DNA from: Rotaria sordida
Taxonomy: Eukaryota > Rotifera > Eurotatoria > Philodinida > Philodinidae
Assembly: GCA_905250125.1 (NCBI GenBank)
Contig: CAJNOL010000076.1
Coordinates: forward strand, 121,252-185,251
DNA length: 64,000 nucleotides
Reading direction: 5' to 3'
A program made the position numbers and the translations under genes. Below, in pieces: positions 11,801-26,125 of this stretch (position 1 is its first letter; the number at the start of each line of letters is the position of its first letter). The notes under the pieces were generated by a model, which was not told where the DNA came from, made no database searches, and saw nothing but the letters and a program-made list of their open reading frames with translations.

Positions 11801-14800
11801 CTAATATCCTTCCTCTAGGAACTCATTGATACTTCGTCTATTCTGCACGTTTATATGTTCAACAACTCCGTTGTTTACGAAACAAAAAAAAAAAAGATTA
11901 ATATTACTATCAAAATTGTCACAGCAAATACTAAAGTGATTGTTATTCAATAATTTTTGCACTAACTTTTAGAATACATGAGTCGTGAGAATATGATGTT
12001 TGACGCAAGTTTCACACACTCATAAAAGATATCACGTCCAATGGAAAAATGTTGATCCTGATCCTGGTACCGCCGGGAGCGAGACCAGTGTGCCCATATC
12101 TACAATCATCTTATTGAATAGTCGTATAGATTATCTGAAAGATAATGTGTGCTGTGTTAGATGTAGAACACTAAACATATAATTATGATCGAAAAGCCAA
12201 AATTCCCATTTTTTTTTTAATATTATAAGATATATAAAATGAAATAGATAAAAAAACCTGCATATTTTCTTTTGTTAATTGATATTTGATTTAATCTGAC
12301 AGATATAGAAATTTATTTTCATATTGTTCATTTTTAAAGTATAAATTGTATAAGAGAACGAATTTCTTTTTTTTTCTTTGTAATCTATACAAAACATTCT
12401 TTCTATCGATCAACATTTAACATTTTAAATTATACGAATAGCAAAATGAATTCATTGAACAGTCGGCTCCAACCATATACACTTCAATCATAAGAATGAT
12501 TCATTGTATTAGGTAACTGATTCAATGATGTCATAAATGAACTGAAAAAAAAAATGTACGTCAACCATTAAATAAAAGTAAAAAAACAATCAAATGGACT
12601 AGATCAATGTTTTCTTTCTCTATGACTTTAATTTTAAATAAAAAAAAATATATTATTTATTACAAAATAAAATATGATCTATTGTGTAACAAATCATTTC
12701 AAGGTCAATTACATATGATGATAAGAACTAAATATCATATCTTTATATTGTTGTAAGATTATCACTTATAATCAAACATCTGCTAATATGTATAAGATTT
12801 CTTTGTAAGAAAATCAATTGATTGATTGTTTATAAACAATTTCAATGAACACTTATAATATAACATTCCCGATGGGTAAATAATATCTAAAACTACATTT
12901 ATTTAATGAAAAAAAAAAACCATATGTACATTGTCGATTTAATATTTAATCGACAACTATGAAGAACATATGCATTCGATTAACCTCGTTTATCATGTCA
13001 ATCAATAGGCCTTGAAGTAATAACAGAAATAGTACAATCACTAGCGGCAACTTTTCCAATCATATAAATGAATGATCATATAAACATTATTTTCAATGAT
13101 ATAAAAAGCAGCGACTAGTATTCATTTTTGACAATAGAGAAATTCAAGACTAATTTGTGCCAATCACTTAAGTTTGAACTGTTTTGCGTCATCATCAGTA
13201 TTTCATAAAACATTGAACGAAGAAAAAAAAAAAGAAGAATAGTTCTGCTCTAAAATTAACGAACAATGCTGACGCGTGTGCACACCATACACACATAATT
13301 TTATGCATTCATTCTTTTTTTTTTTTTTTTGGGCTATGCCACCATCATTCTGTCAGATATTGTTATTAAGAATTGGTATGACTAAGTAAGTTGGAATGAA
13401 GTTCGATCTGATCGATCATCTTTTTTTTTTCAAGGTTTTTTTTTTGTATTTTATTTACATTGATCGATCGATTAAAAGATAGAATCATACCATCTGGATA
13501 GAAGTCAGACGTAATGAAAAATAAATATTTTGACCTAATCGTCGGATGCCATTTCGAAATATATCAAGATAAAGCTCCATTTTCATCATTTGCCCTTCTC
13601 TTGCATATATATATATATATATATATACACGAAATAACAACAACAATGAAAAAAGAAAAACGGTAGATTTCTATTGTGTTTTTCTATCATGACATTCGTA
13701 TGTTTAGTTCAGTTAGTTAAACAGATGTTGTTGATCTTTTTTTTTTTCTTCATCAGAATGTGAGAGATAGAATCGATTCTATTGATAAGCATAAAGCTGG
13801 AACGAACGTGTCCTTTTACTTCTGTATATTGATGAACTGACTGAGACATATATATATATATATATACATGCATAATATCGATTCTACAAATTATATTATC
13901 ATGACGAGACAATCATTCCGGAAGGTTTCTTCTGTTTAGATTTATTGAGAAAGAAAGCAAAAAAAAAAGAACAAAATGATATTCGACGAGATTTTATTCT
14001 AATCGATTGTCTCGCATTTAGAAGAGAAAGGTCAGAGGTCTGGCATTGAGCCTAGAAATAGTATACGTCTGTTAAATGAACACAGAAGAAGTAGAGAATC
14101 TAATTGCTTACTGACGATTTTGTCCTTAATCGTTTACTAAATGAGTGATAGAGGAAGCAGTTAGTTCTCAGTTGGTGATCTCAATAGACAAGCAGCGACT
14201 CATAAACATGACATATATGACTATCCTTCTATTCTATTTGTTTATGCAGTAAAAATGAAAAAGCTTGAAGATAAATCGTTGAGAAACGTGAATATTCATT
14301 GTAAGAGAAAATATAATCGATCATCATTGATGAACAGAAATCTAAGAAGAAGAAGAAGAAGACGAAAGCAAGTGATAGAACAGTATATATCTTTGTTGTG
14401 AATGTAGGGCGTGTCTGGTGAACATATAGATAGAATGAATGCGGCACTTTCTTTGATAGTTATTATATATAGACATATCACTTTTCCAGTTGTGCACGCG
14501 TTTCTATTTAGTAGCATCAATTTTGAGTGTGAGTATGCCAGTTTCTTTCTTCCTATGCCGATGGATAACTGAATCGTTCTTATTCCGATGATATAATGCA
14601 TTGGAGAAAGTGTATATCAAGACATGTCTAATGGCTAGTGCAAGGTTTCTATGTTGTATAGATAGAGACGACTACTTTTCTTTTATGATATGTTCACTGA
14701 TGAGATTGATAAATTGCTTTTCTCGTTTTCTTTTTTTTTTTTCTAGCAATGTCTCTCTTCATCTTGTCATAATAAGATCATATATATACATTAGAAGATA

Positions 14801-15083
14801 TGAGAAATGCTCCTGGTGTTAATACCAAAAGTCACATTGTATTAGATATCAGTGCAAGGACATGTTGTTTTAGTTTTATATGACTTAGTATTAGAAAATT
14901 CTAATAATATTAATAAAAGAGGTAAGTTTATTTTTAGTCATTAAAAATTTTTCATGTCTAGACTTGATGATCTACCGGAAATAAACACCATCCATATCTA
15001 ATTATTCATGATGATCGATTTGATAAAGTTCTTTTATTGTTCGTCTAGTAAATAACTTTTCTTTTTTTCTTTTAGATAAGAAT
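8870..15083. other. Gene-poor region upstream of the fibrinogen-domain gene
   Basis: No exon-like coding sequence was recognised. About 8880-9170 is noticeably less AT-rich than its surroundings and may be remnant repeat. Simple repeats: a CA tract near 10490, poly-T near 13313-13330, a TA run at 13603-13626 and another near 13847-13865. A GAA/AGA-rich patch lies near 14345-14365. The last few hundred bases should include the promoter of the 15084 gene; a T-rich tract ending in TTTTAG just before the start could be a 3' splice site for a 5'UTR intron or trans-splicing. Confidence 0.5.
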
Positions 15084-17474
<2,391 letters not shown>

Positions 17475-17782
17475 TTTGAACTAAAATCTTCTTTTTTTCA
17501 ATTTTTTTTCTCTTTTTTTTTTATATATTTAATTATGAATTTATGTATAAACAAATAATTGATACTCAGGTTTAAAGAAAAATGGTAGTCATTTTGAATT
17601 TTTTTGTTTTTTAATTTTGATGTATCAGAATACACGAATAAATGATCAATTATATTTAAAGATTATTATATATATATATATTCTTTATAATAGAATTGAA
17701 TAACAAAAAATTCTTAAAAAGAAAAAGAATTATTTCTTTTCAAAATTTCACAGCATATAACACCAGTAATTACTTACGAGCG

Positions 17783-17895
17783 AACATTCTTAGATGATTC
17801 CTTGCTTTGGAGTTCATTTATTTACTAATGTGTAAGATACATTATCTTATTGATATATGACTGAGATAACGAATTTTTCGTGGGTTTTCCGACAA
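17783..17895 (+). repeat. Dispersed repeat B, copy 1
   Basis: The sequence GAACATTCTTAGATGAT through TAACGAATTTTTCGTGG recurs in reverse complement at about 25655-25815 with roughly 70-80 percent identity by eye. Both copies lie next to a member of the TIR element family, so they may mark the edge of a larger composite. Confidence 0.6.
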
Positions 17896-18090
17896 AATTA
17901 GATTATCGAATTCTGATCTGAAGATTTACCTAAACAAATGTCTCGATTAGAGTAGCAAGTAAAAATAAATATTGCATTTCACGAGTGAAGGTTCCCCAAG
18001 TGTGACTCGCCAGTCGAACTGATATTTTACTCATTAGTAGGTTCTGACGAGGTTAGCAGAAGCCTGTAAGAGCTCGTCTTCCATACACTA

Positions 18091-18870
18091 TAGGGTGTTT
18101 CATAAATCTTGAGACGCAACAAAATTAGTTTATAAGCAGACAGAGAATAACAACTAACTCCATGTTTTCATAGGAATGCCTTGAGTACTCGTACCAGTCT
18201 CTCAAATGACATATTATTGAAGAATATCTTCTCTTATGATAATAAAAATATGAACATGAAAATGTGAGGATAAATTTTTCACAATCGACCAACGTGACTA
18301 TTGTTTTCGAGATTTTGTAATCAAATGGTGAACAATTCTATATAAAACATAGTATAGTAAAAATCAATAATTATTTATCTTGAACGCTTATTCGGCGCTC
18401 ATCATGATCCATTGGTTACATGTTTAGCAAAGCTATGTACTTAGTAATAGAATCGAAATGGATAAAATATGTGAAAATGTTGCGCATAGAATGAAATACA
18501 AAGAACAAAGATTTTATTTTGAACTATTGATGAATTATTGAGTTTTATCTCAGGAAGATAATGCTAAATTTGTTGACGTATGACCTATTGAAATTATATG
18601 AAGAATACTAAAAGAAAAATGGCAAGAAGAATAATATTCAAGCTTTAAACAAATAAAAATTAGATTGAACAAAGAATGAAGAAAACGATTAATAAAATTT
18701 CTAAGAGTCTTGGCTATTATTACAAGAGAAGATATCATCCAACAATATGTTATATGAAAGACTGACACGAGAGCTCAAGATTCATGTAAAAATATTCCGT
18801 TAGATGCTGTTCTCTGTCTAGATATAAATTAATTTTATTGTGCCTGAAGAACTATGAAATATCCTGTATA
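18091..18870. mobile_element. Non-autonomous TIR DNA transposon, copy 1
   Basis: The left end (TAGGGTGTTTCATAAATCTT, then GAGACGCAACAAAATTAG) is matched in inverted orientation at the right end (reverse complement TATACAGGATATTTCATAG, then TTCTTCAGGCACAATAAAATTAA). The TIRs are about 50 bp and begin at TA, as for Tc1/mariner-like elements. There is no intact transposase frame in about 780 bp. Related copies lie at 25216-25620 (internally deleted) and 54276-55180. Confidence 0.75.
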
Positions 18871-21205
18871 TGATGACTACTAAAAGATTCATATATTAAT
18901 AGAAAATTTAACATTTTTTGATATATCTCTATTCTTGATTTACCTTTGTGCTAGTATTTAATTCACTGTATCTTCTATTTCATTATAAATGGTTGTTAAT
19001 TTGAATATCAATGTTTGTGTTCATACTTTTAATAGAATCGTATGATAACGATTGTTGCGAATCTATTGTCACAATCATAGATACATCTTTGATTTTGTTT
19101 TTGTCTAACAACTCTCATGAAAGATGTTAGAGGTTGTCATCATATGACAAATTACTTCCAAAAACAGAGCTCGACAAAATGCTATCGTTAATATGTTCAC
19201 AATAGAGTCAGATGAATGAATTTTAATCTGTGATCTGGTCCAAAAAATTGTACTCATCGAAAAGTTTAGATATCAGAATATGTAGAAGTATTTAAGTCAA
19301 GGACAACTGTAGCTCAATAGTTCAGATCAAATCAACTAAGAAAGTATTGTAAAGTTCTTTTGATAGAAACCGATCTGTTACCTTTACAAAATCGAGTTTT
19401 CTTTTTCCTCATGAACTTTTATTATAAGAAATATATTCTTAAAGGTCAAAGATATAATAGAAAGATCATAATATTACAAGCAATAAATATGGAATAAATT
19501 CTACTAGTGATGATGAATCTTACCTAGAGGTTAAAATGTCAATTTAATCGGCACATGACAATATCAGATTTCAAAGTGCGAGACGCAATAAAATTATTAT
19601 TAAGTTGATGAAAACAACAGAAAGTAACAGGTAAATCAAGAGAAGAGAAAAAAAAAACTTCGTCATGGAGTTTGTTGATGGTAGAAGTCACGTGGAAGAA
19701 ATACTAAAATGCTTCGCAATCCTTTTTTAGGATCTTTAATGTTTTGTTTTTGACTGGAACAAATTGATCAATTGTATACATTATTACACGTTTGTGCGTT
19801 TTAGGAACTCAGCAAGCATCTTCAAAATGAAATAATAATAAAAAAAAGTAGCAATTGGTATACTTTTTTTGTAAGAAAGTTATTGTCGATACAGTTGAAG
19901 ATATAAATTTTCGTCATGGAATATCTAATTTATTGCAAAATTATGACACTCTTTTAGTTTCATTTATAAACACACGATGGAGAGATAAAATCCTATATAC
20001 GATGACTTGAGAATATGAGTCCAGTAAAAATCACAGATGGTCAATGAGTACATATACACTTGTTCAACATTTAGTGTTGCTAACAGTATACAATAAATAT
20101 TTCTTTGAACCGCACCTTTTTTTTTATTGGTGATCATCATTTTCATTCATGCCTCTACTTTTGACTGTTGTTTGGCTTTTTTTATCGTGCAGAATACAAC
20201 AAGAAAGTAAATTGGTTGCGCCAAAATATAGTAGGAATGAATCACACATCGCATGGAAAAAAAAAATTTTCCAAGAAGGTTGTACTGATGCAACACACTG
20301 AAAATACCGTTAAGCTTCAAAGTTATTTACGTAATTTGACAAACATATTCGTCTATGAATCTGATCTCGATTTTTTCCAACTTTTTTCATATTGCAAAAA
20401 AAAACAACAAGAACCATAAAAACTTTATCAATGAAATAGGAATAAATTTTTCTACGAGAAATGAAATTTGTTTTGAGAGAAAGTAAGTCTATTTCTTCCA
20501 ACACATCATATATAGTTGCAGCGCAACAGCGGAAAGAAAGAGCACTCTGTGAATACTTTTTTCTCATCGCGTTAGTAGAAATGTGAATGTAAAATCAAGT
20601 TTTGCATCATTGTCAAGTTTAACTAATTGTGCTCAAAAGCAAATACTTCAGCAGATTATCATCATTATTTTGGACATGACTAATTTGAGGATACTCTTCA
20701 CGGCGTCAAATCCAGCTAATATTCTATTAGTATGATTGCTACTAACATGCTTCGTGAAATATTAGCCGAAAATTTGATTATTTGTGAAGAATTTCTCATT
20801 TAAATCGAAATGTCTTCGAACTTCTTTGGTCTGCCACGAGTAATTCATCATTGTCGCGTAGAAAATCGTGAGTCATATTCCATATGTTAAAGTAGTCGTT
20901 GTTGTGAGTTTTAGAAAGTTCAAGCGAGTATAGTTGACTCGACAACTTGAGCAAACATCCCATACTGTTTTCGTTAGTTTTGGTCGTCTAAAAGTCATTC
21001 TCATCGATTAGTGTCTTGACCATCAGTATCAAGAAAGACGTAGACTTGGTCAAACTAATCAAGTAAATAAATTTTTAGTCCATCTTTCAGTCATAATCAG
21101 AGTTAATGAATGCGATGTCACATATGACCCTCACTACCGTATGGCTGTATCTGTCCATATAAATGAAATAAACTACTCCATCCATAGATCCATGAGAAAT
21201 TGAAC

Positions 21206-21403
21206 TTATTCTCTCTTACTTTGTTGTCCAAGCTATGAAATCACTGGAAAATGTTATCTCCTTTCAGTTCCATTTGTTTTTCTTGTTCTTATCTTTAGTT
21301 GTTTCAGTCTGCTAAAGGCACGAACAAAAGAACAAACACAACTCAAAGGAGAACACATTTTTCAATGATTTTATAGCTTGGACAATAAAGTAAAATGGAA
21401 TAA
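21206..21403. repeat. Foldback element
   Basis: Left arm about 21206-21290 and right arm about 21318-21403 are reverse complements with mismatches: TTGTCCAAGCTATGAAATCA on the left, TGATTTTATAGCTTGGACAA on the right, and AAAATGTTATCTCCTTT against AAAGGAGAACACATTTT. Intergenic, with no coding content. Confidence 0.8.
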
Positions 21404-21659
21404 ATTCAATTCCTCGTTGACTCATTCCTACATCACCCAATATCCTTTAAGATTTTTCCTTAAGCATCTCAATCCGTTTACTCTATATTTATTAGCCTAT
21501 ATATTCATTCGGATGATGACCATTTCTCTTTGCGCTATGTTCTTTGTCATGTACCTCTATATCTTAAATTCCTATTCACTTATATATCTTCCACTACACA
21601 TTTGTCATCTTAACCAGATAACCATGAACTTAGATAGCAAATAAAAGCCACGAATCAAA

Positions 21660-21770
21660 CTGAACTATACTACTCTGAAAAGCCAGTTGGCAGAGCAGTA
21701 TCACGCCGGGTTTAAAAAAATGGACCTTTATTTAGCGGCTGTACATAATTTGGTTCTGTAACCCAAATAC
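21660..21770 (+). pseudogene. Possible tRNA-derived relic (SINE-like head)
   Basis: AGCCAGTTGGCAGAGCAGT resembles a tRNA A box (AGCTCAGTTGGTAGAGC). A B-box-like GGTTCTGTAACCC follows about 70 bp downstream inside a short stem (TTTGG/CCAAA). A full cloverleaf cannot be drawn, so this is at best a decayed tRNA or the head of a SINE. Confidence 0.3.
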
Positions 21771-22600
21771 ACTTGGTAAATCACCTGACAATGTTTTGTA
21801 AGTGCGCAGCCACCATATAATATAATCGTTCTGAATCAATTGTTCTTCTCAATGCACAATAAAGGTCATGTTGCGAGTATCTGGTGATGCAAACGAATAG
21901 CAACATATATGAACGCGTCTTCTTATATTTATCCGAAAAAAAAGGATGCTGTGTGCTTGATTGCATAATACCATAGCTTCTCTAATTAGTCGATTTCGTG
22001 TAGATCCTGCAATAAAGATAGTTCTTTTTCATAGACTAATTAGAAGAGGTAAGCACACAATTCGAGTCAAAATAACCAAAAACATAAAAATTAAGTTTTT
22101 CGGCAGACTTCTTGGCGAAGTGTTTTCTAACCGATGTCTATGTTTAAGCTTGATTAGCGACTGAAATCTGCTCTCGTAAAGGTTCAATTCATAGAATAAA
22201 TGATTTTGACTTTTGTGCATTAGAAATTGAGAAAATTGTAGTATTGTAGAATTTAACTTGTAAAATATTGTCGTACAAATCTAGATTTGAAGACTTTATA
22301 TTTAGCAAGTATGAACTAGGAATTCACCATTTCTTAGTATATATTTTATGTTGTAACAAGAAAACATTGCTTCAACAGAATCATTGTAAATTTTTCTCAT
22401 TCAAAACTCATTATTATTGTTTTAATATCATAGACAAAAGAATTGTTACAATTCTCTTGTTTACATTTAACTCATTTATTTAATATTTTTTAGATTTTCT
22501 ATCAATATTCATCTTCATTTATATTGTATTACAACTTTCCATTTGTAATTTGAACTGAAGACAACGATTATTATTAACTAAACATTTTTCGAGAAAACAA

Positions 22601-23848
22601 ATGGAAGTATTTAAGATGATAAATCCTTTCAATATATTAGGCATAAATGAGAATCCATCTCCAAGAGATGTAAAAGATGCTTTTAGACAGAAAATACGTT
22701 CAACATCAAGATATCAAAGAGCAATATGTGCATTAGCATATGATATGATTTGTTCAAAAGACTCAAGAAAATATATGAGATTTGGTAACAAGTTTTCAGT
22801 CAATACAGAAGATCATTTTTATTATGTAACTACAGGAAATTACGAATCATTTGTAAAAGAAATTAGAAAACAAAAATCTTTACTCAACGAACGAGATGAA
22901 TATGGAAGAACATTACTTTATATAGCAGCAAGAAATGGTTTTCATAATATATGTCATTTCTTATTAAGAGCTGGTTGTAATATTAATGAAATTCAAATTG
23001 ATGGAAGTACTGCTCTTCATGCAGCAGCATTTTATGGACATCAATCAATAGTTGAACTATTACTTGAATATGAAGCAAATCCAAAAATAAGAAACAAATT
23101 TGGAAATAAACCTCAAGAGGAAGCTTGTAGTCAACAAATTAAAGATTGTATTCTTTCGAAAACTGATGATAAGATTAATTCATTATTAAATCAATTGAAA
23201 AGTCATGGACTCGCTAAAAATTTAGTTGTCATAAAATATTTTGATAGAATTATTGGTAAAAAAATTTTGAGAAATTTGGACTATTGTTCCGAATATTCAA
23301 CATCACATTTAAATAAATATTGGACATTAGCGTGGCATGGTACTCGATATAAATATTTATCTTCAATTATGCAATATGGATTACAATCAGCTGGTACAGT
23401 TTTATCATCTGAACATCGAGTTTCTACACAAGAAGGTCATATTCATTTGAATATAAAAGTAGGATCAATCGAAAATTGGGCCAATGCAATATTCATTTCA
23501 CCAAGTATATTTTATGCAGCAGATAGAGTATATTCAGAAAGAATATTTTCTGATAATCAACGATGGTGTGTTTTAGTTGAAACACGAGTAAAACCAGGTT
23601 CATTTACTAAACATAAACAGACTCTATTGAATCAAAGAGAATTATTACCAGGTGAACCAGAAGATTTAGAATATAGAGTAGCTGTAAAATCCGACGAAGA
23701 TTTTATTCTACGAGTGGAATCAAATAGAAATGTTATAGTCACTGCTTTGGTTTTTGTAAATTTAACATTTCTCGAAAATATTGATGAATATTATCAAGGA
23801 GAAGAATTATTCGCTAATTCAGAAGCTGAGCGAGCTCTTTTTCAATAA
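22601..23848 (+). CDS. Intronless J-like / ankyrin / PARP-like ADP-ribosyltransferase protein
   Basis: A 415-residue protein on a single frame, start ATG 22601 (a second in-frame ATG follows five codons later). Residues about 8-60 look like a degenerate J domain: NPFNILGI, then PSPRDVKDAFRQK, then LAYDMICSKDSRKYM match helices I, II and III, but no HPD motif is present, so Hsp70 stimulation is unlikely. Residues about 70-185 form ankyrin repeats (YGRTLLYIAARNGF..., DGSTALHAAAFYGH..., KFGNKPQEEA). Residues about 240-390 resemble the PARP-type (H-Y-E) catalytic fold: WHGT with H246, AIFISPSIFYAADRVYS with Y305, and EYRV with candidate E357. No signal or membrane segment is visible. Probable role: ADP-ribosylation of targets selected by the ankyrins. 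The domain combination is unusual. AATAAA overlaps the stop codon at 23844-23849. Confidence 0.75.
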   Translation: MEVFKMINPFNILGINENPSPRDVKDAFRQKIRSTSRYQRAICALAYDMICSKDSRKYMRFGNKFSVNTEDHFYYVTTGNYESFVKEIRKQKSLLNERDEYGRTLLYIAARNGFHNICHFLLRAGCNINEIQIDGSTALHAAAFYGHQSIVELLLEYEANPKIRNKFGNKPQEEACSQQIKDCILSKTDDKINSLLNQLKSHGLAKNLVVIKYFDRIIGKKILRNLDYCSEYSTSHLNKYWTLAWHGTRYKYLSSIMQYGLQSAGTVLSSEHRVSTQEGHIHLNIKVGSIENWANAIFISPSIFYAADRVYSERIFSDNQRWCVLVETRVKPGSFTKHKQTLLNQRELLPGEPEDLEYRVAVKSDEDFILRVESNRNVIVTALVFVNLTFLENIDEYYQGEELFANSEAERALFQ

Positions 23849-25215
23849 ATATAACCATATCAAACCAATTGATGTTTTATATGACAGCTCAATGATTTTT
23901 ACAGCCAATTTATACAAATCAAAAATGACCTTGCTCGATTAAAATTCTTGGATCATGCTTTTTTTGTTTTTGAAAATATTTACTCGTTTCTATTTTTATA
24001 TTTTTGTCTGAAAAGTTTACAAAAATAAAATTTTTTATATTGAATCTTATTTTTACATTATATAGATATCTGAAGTTTAGAAAATAAGTTGCTCCAACAA
24101 GATATTGCAATTAATTTGGATGATTCAATAAAGCAGACTGTGAATGCGTTCCCATTCGATACTTCTGCTTTCAACACTTTCGTTTACAACATTTTCTGTC
24201 GACCTCTCTCTGTGAATGTAATTCCATCTGTGTATGATTAAGTAATTTTTTATAAAAAAAACAAAACACTCGGTATATATTTTCATAATAAAGAATATAA
24301 ACATGTTAAATAAACAAGTTTTGTCAAAGATAGAAGTGCATCAATGTCGAAATGTGATATTTTCTGACAAAATTTCTAAATGTATACAAGATCATGTTAT
24401 ATCTTTTGTTTGTTTGACAATGTCCTTAATCTTTCAACAGAGTAATACTAATAACATTGACGTGAACCATTTCTATATTGTCACTTCTATGATAATTGTT
24501 ATAATCAAAATAATTGTATTTTCGGTTCGATAATGCTAGTAGTTTTGTTATTTGAATGTGATAAGAAATAGAGGTCGAAACGAGGAGAAGAATCGAGACG
24601 GAGTCCTGAGTTGAGACCCATTTTTTTCCAGACAAGCTTAAGAAAAATTCTCGAAGTTAGCTCGTGCTTAAGTTTTATAACATAAATATCCATATAGAGA
24701 ATGTATATGCTTACAAGAGACGTTCTTTACTTGTCAAAGTTTCATGTAGGAAAATTAAAAATTTTTTTACAACTTGAAAAATTTATTCATGAAAAAAAGA
24801 TAGTGTCCTTTGAAAATAGCTTAGTAGCTCATGTGAAGGATAAATAAGAAGAGCTCATTGTAACCAATAACCGGGTTTCATGTACATATGAAGGCTATAG
24901 ACTATTTCTATCGATCTGTGCATAGGTAAGGATAAGTTCTATATGACTAATTTTACAAGCACTTTCTTTCAAACACCTTGTGTGATAGTTTGACATTCGA
25001 GAAGGTCATTTTCAACAGTTATCCGACGTCAACTATTTTCTATTTTAAGATAGTTAAGAATAATATCTTTTGTGTGCTGTTCACATTGTCGAAATGAAAT
25101 TTCATACTACTTGTTGACAAGGATACTCCTTTGTTTGATAAATTTTTCTCTTTAGACTTTAAATATTTAGTACCAGTATAGATAACATCGATAGATGCTG
25201 GAAAAAAAACGCTCT

Positions 25216-25620
25216 ATAGAATGTTTCATAAGTCTTGAGGTCCAACAAATTTAGTTTATATGCAGGCAGATAGAGAATAACAATTTGTAATAATAAAAAT
25301 ATAAACACAATAATGTGAGGATAAATTCCTTAATACCGACTAATGTAAATTTTTTTTTCCGAGATTTTGTAATAACGTGCTGAACAATTCTACATAAAAC
25401 ATAGTATAGTAGAAATCAATAATTATTATCTTAAACGCTTATCTGATGCTGATCACGATCCATTAGTTACATGTTCAACAAAGCTATGCACTTAGCAATC
25501 GATTCGGAATGAATAAAATATATGAAAATGTCACGCACAGAATGAAATACAAAGAAAAAAGATCTTATTTTGAATAATTGAGTTTTATCTTAGTCTGTCT
25601 AAATATATAAATTAATTTTG
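25216..25620. mobile_element. TIR DNA transposon, internally deleted copy 2
   Basis: Starts with TATAGAATGTTTCATAAGTC and follows copy 1 (18091-18870) over the first 460 bp, with similar mid-element sequence (AACAATTCTA.ATAAAACATAGTATAGTA). After GAGTTTTATCTTAG it jumps to TCTGTCTAAATATATAAATT, skipping about 260 bp present in copy 1. The terminal right TIR is lost, and the sequence passes into repeat B instead. Confidence 0.7.
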
Positions 25621-25639
25621 TTCACAGGTGTGACCTGAT

Positions 25640-25815
25640 TTTATTGGAAAACTGAAGTCCTACAGAAAAAATCCACAAAAAATTCGTTATCACCTTCATA
25701 TCTCAATAAGAGAATGTATCTTGCGGGAGTTATTCTAATCTAGTGATCTTCTACTCATTAGTAAATAAATAAGCTTAAAAACGAGTGATCATCTAAGAAT
25801 GTTCCCCTGTTAGTT
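25640..25815 (-). repeat. Dispersed repeat B, copy 2 (inverted)
   Basis: Reverse complement of this stretch matches 17783-17895: GAACATTCTTAGATGAT, TTTATTTACTAATG, GATACATTCTCTTATTGA and GATAACGAATTTTT recur in order. It abuts the truncated right end of the TIR element copy 2. Confidence 0.6.
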
Positions 25816-26125
25816 GAATCATTGCCAATATTTCTCCAGAGATAGCAATATCCTTGAAATATATATTCTTTAATATACCTTGTCGATAAGATAAAATTGT
25901 ATATAGATTAATATGAAGAAAGATTTATTATAGATGAAAAATGCTACATTAGCGTCCTCTTCAAGTTTTTTTTTTATTCGATCAATTTAAAGGATTTATA
26001 TTTTAATATCATTCGATAGATAAATATCCTATGAATAAATTTATATGTAGCACATATATATATTTGATGAAGATAAATTTTCATTTGAAGTAGTTTGATT
26101 GAAACTTTTTTTAGTATAATTTTTC

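Larger units (their letters stand above)
17475..22600. other. Gene-poor, repeat-bearing region
   Basis: No gene was recognised. It contains repeat B (17783-17895), a TIR element (18091-18870), a foldback (21206-21403) and a tRNA-like relic near 21660-21770, listed separately. A short inverted repeat (CTTCTCTAATTAGTC / GACTAATTAGAAGAG) lies at about 21977-22049. The rest (about 18880-21200 and 22050-22600) shows only AT-rich sequence. The last part should include the promoter of the 22601 gene. Confidence 0.5.
23849..26125. other. Gene-poor region between PARP-like gene and TRAPPC8
   Basis: No gene recognised. It holds the deleted TIR element copy (25216-25620) and repeat B copy 2 (25640-25815). 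The final 300 bp before 26126 is strongly AT-rich and presumably includes the TRAPPC8 promoter and leader. Confidence 0.5.

Noticed and set aside
21378-21644. 88-codon hydrophobic plus-strand frame
   Set aside because: Begins inside a foldback arm and is built from T-rich codons; no family resemblance.
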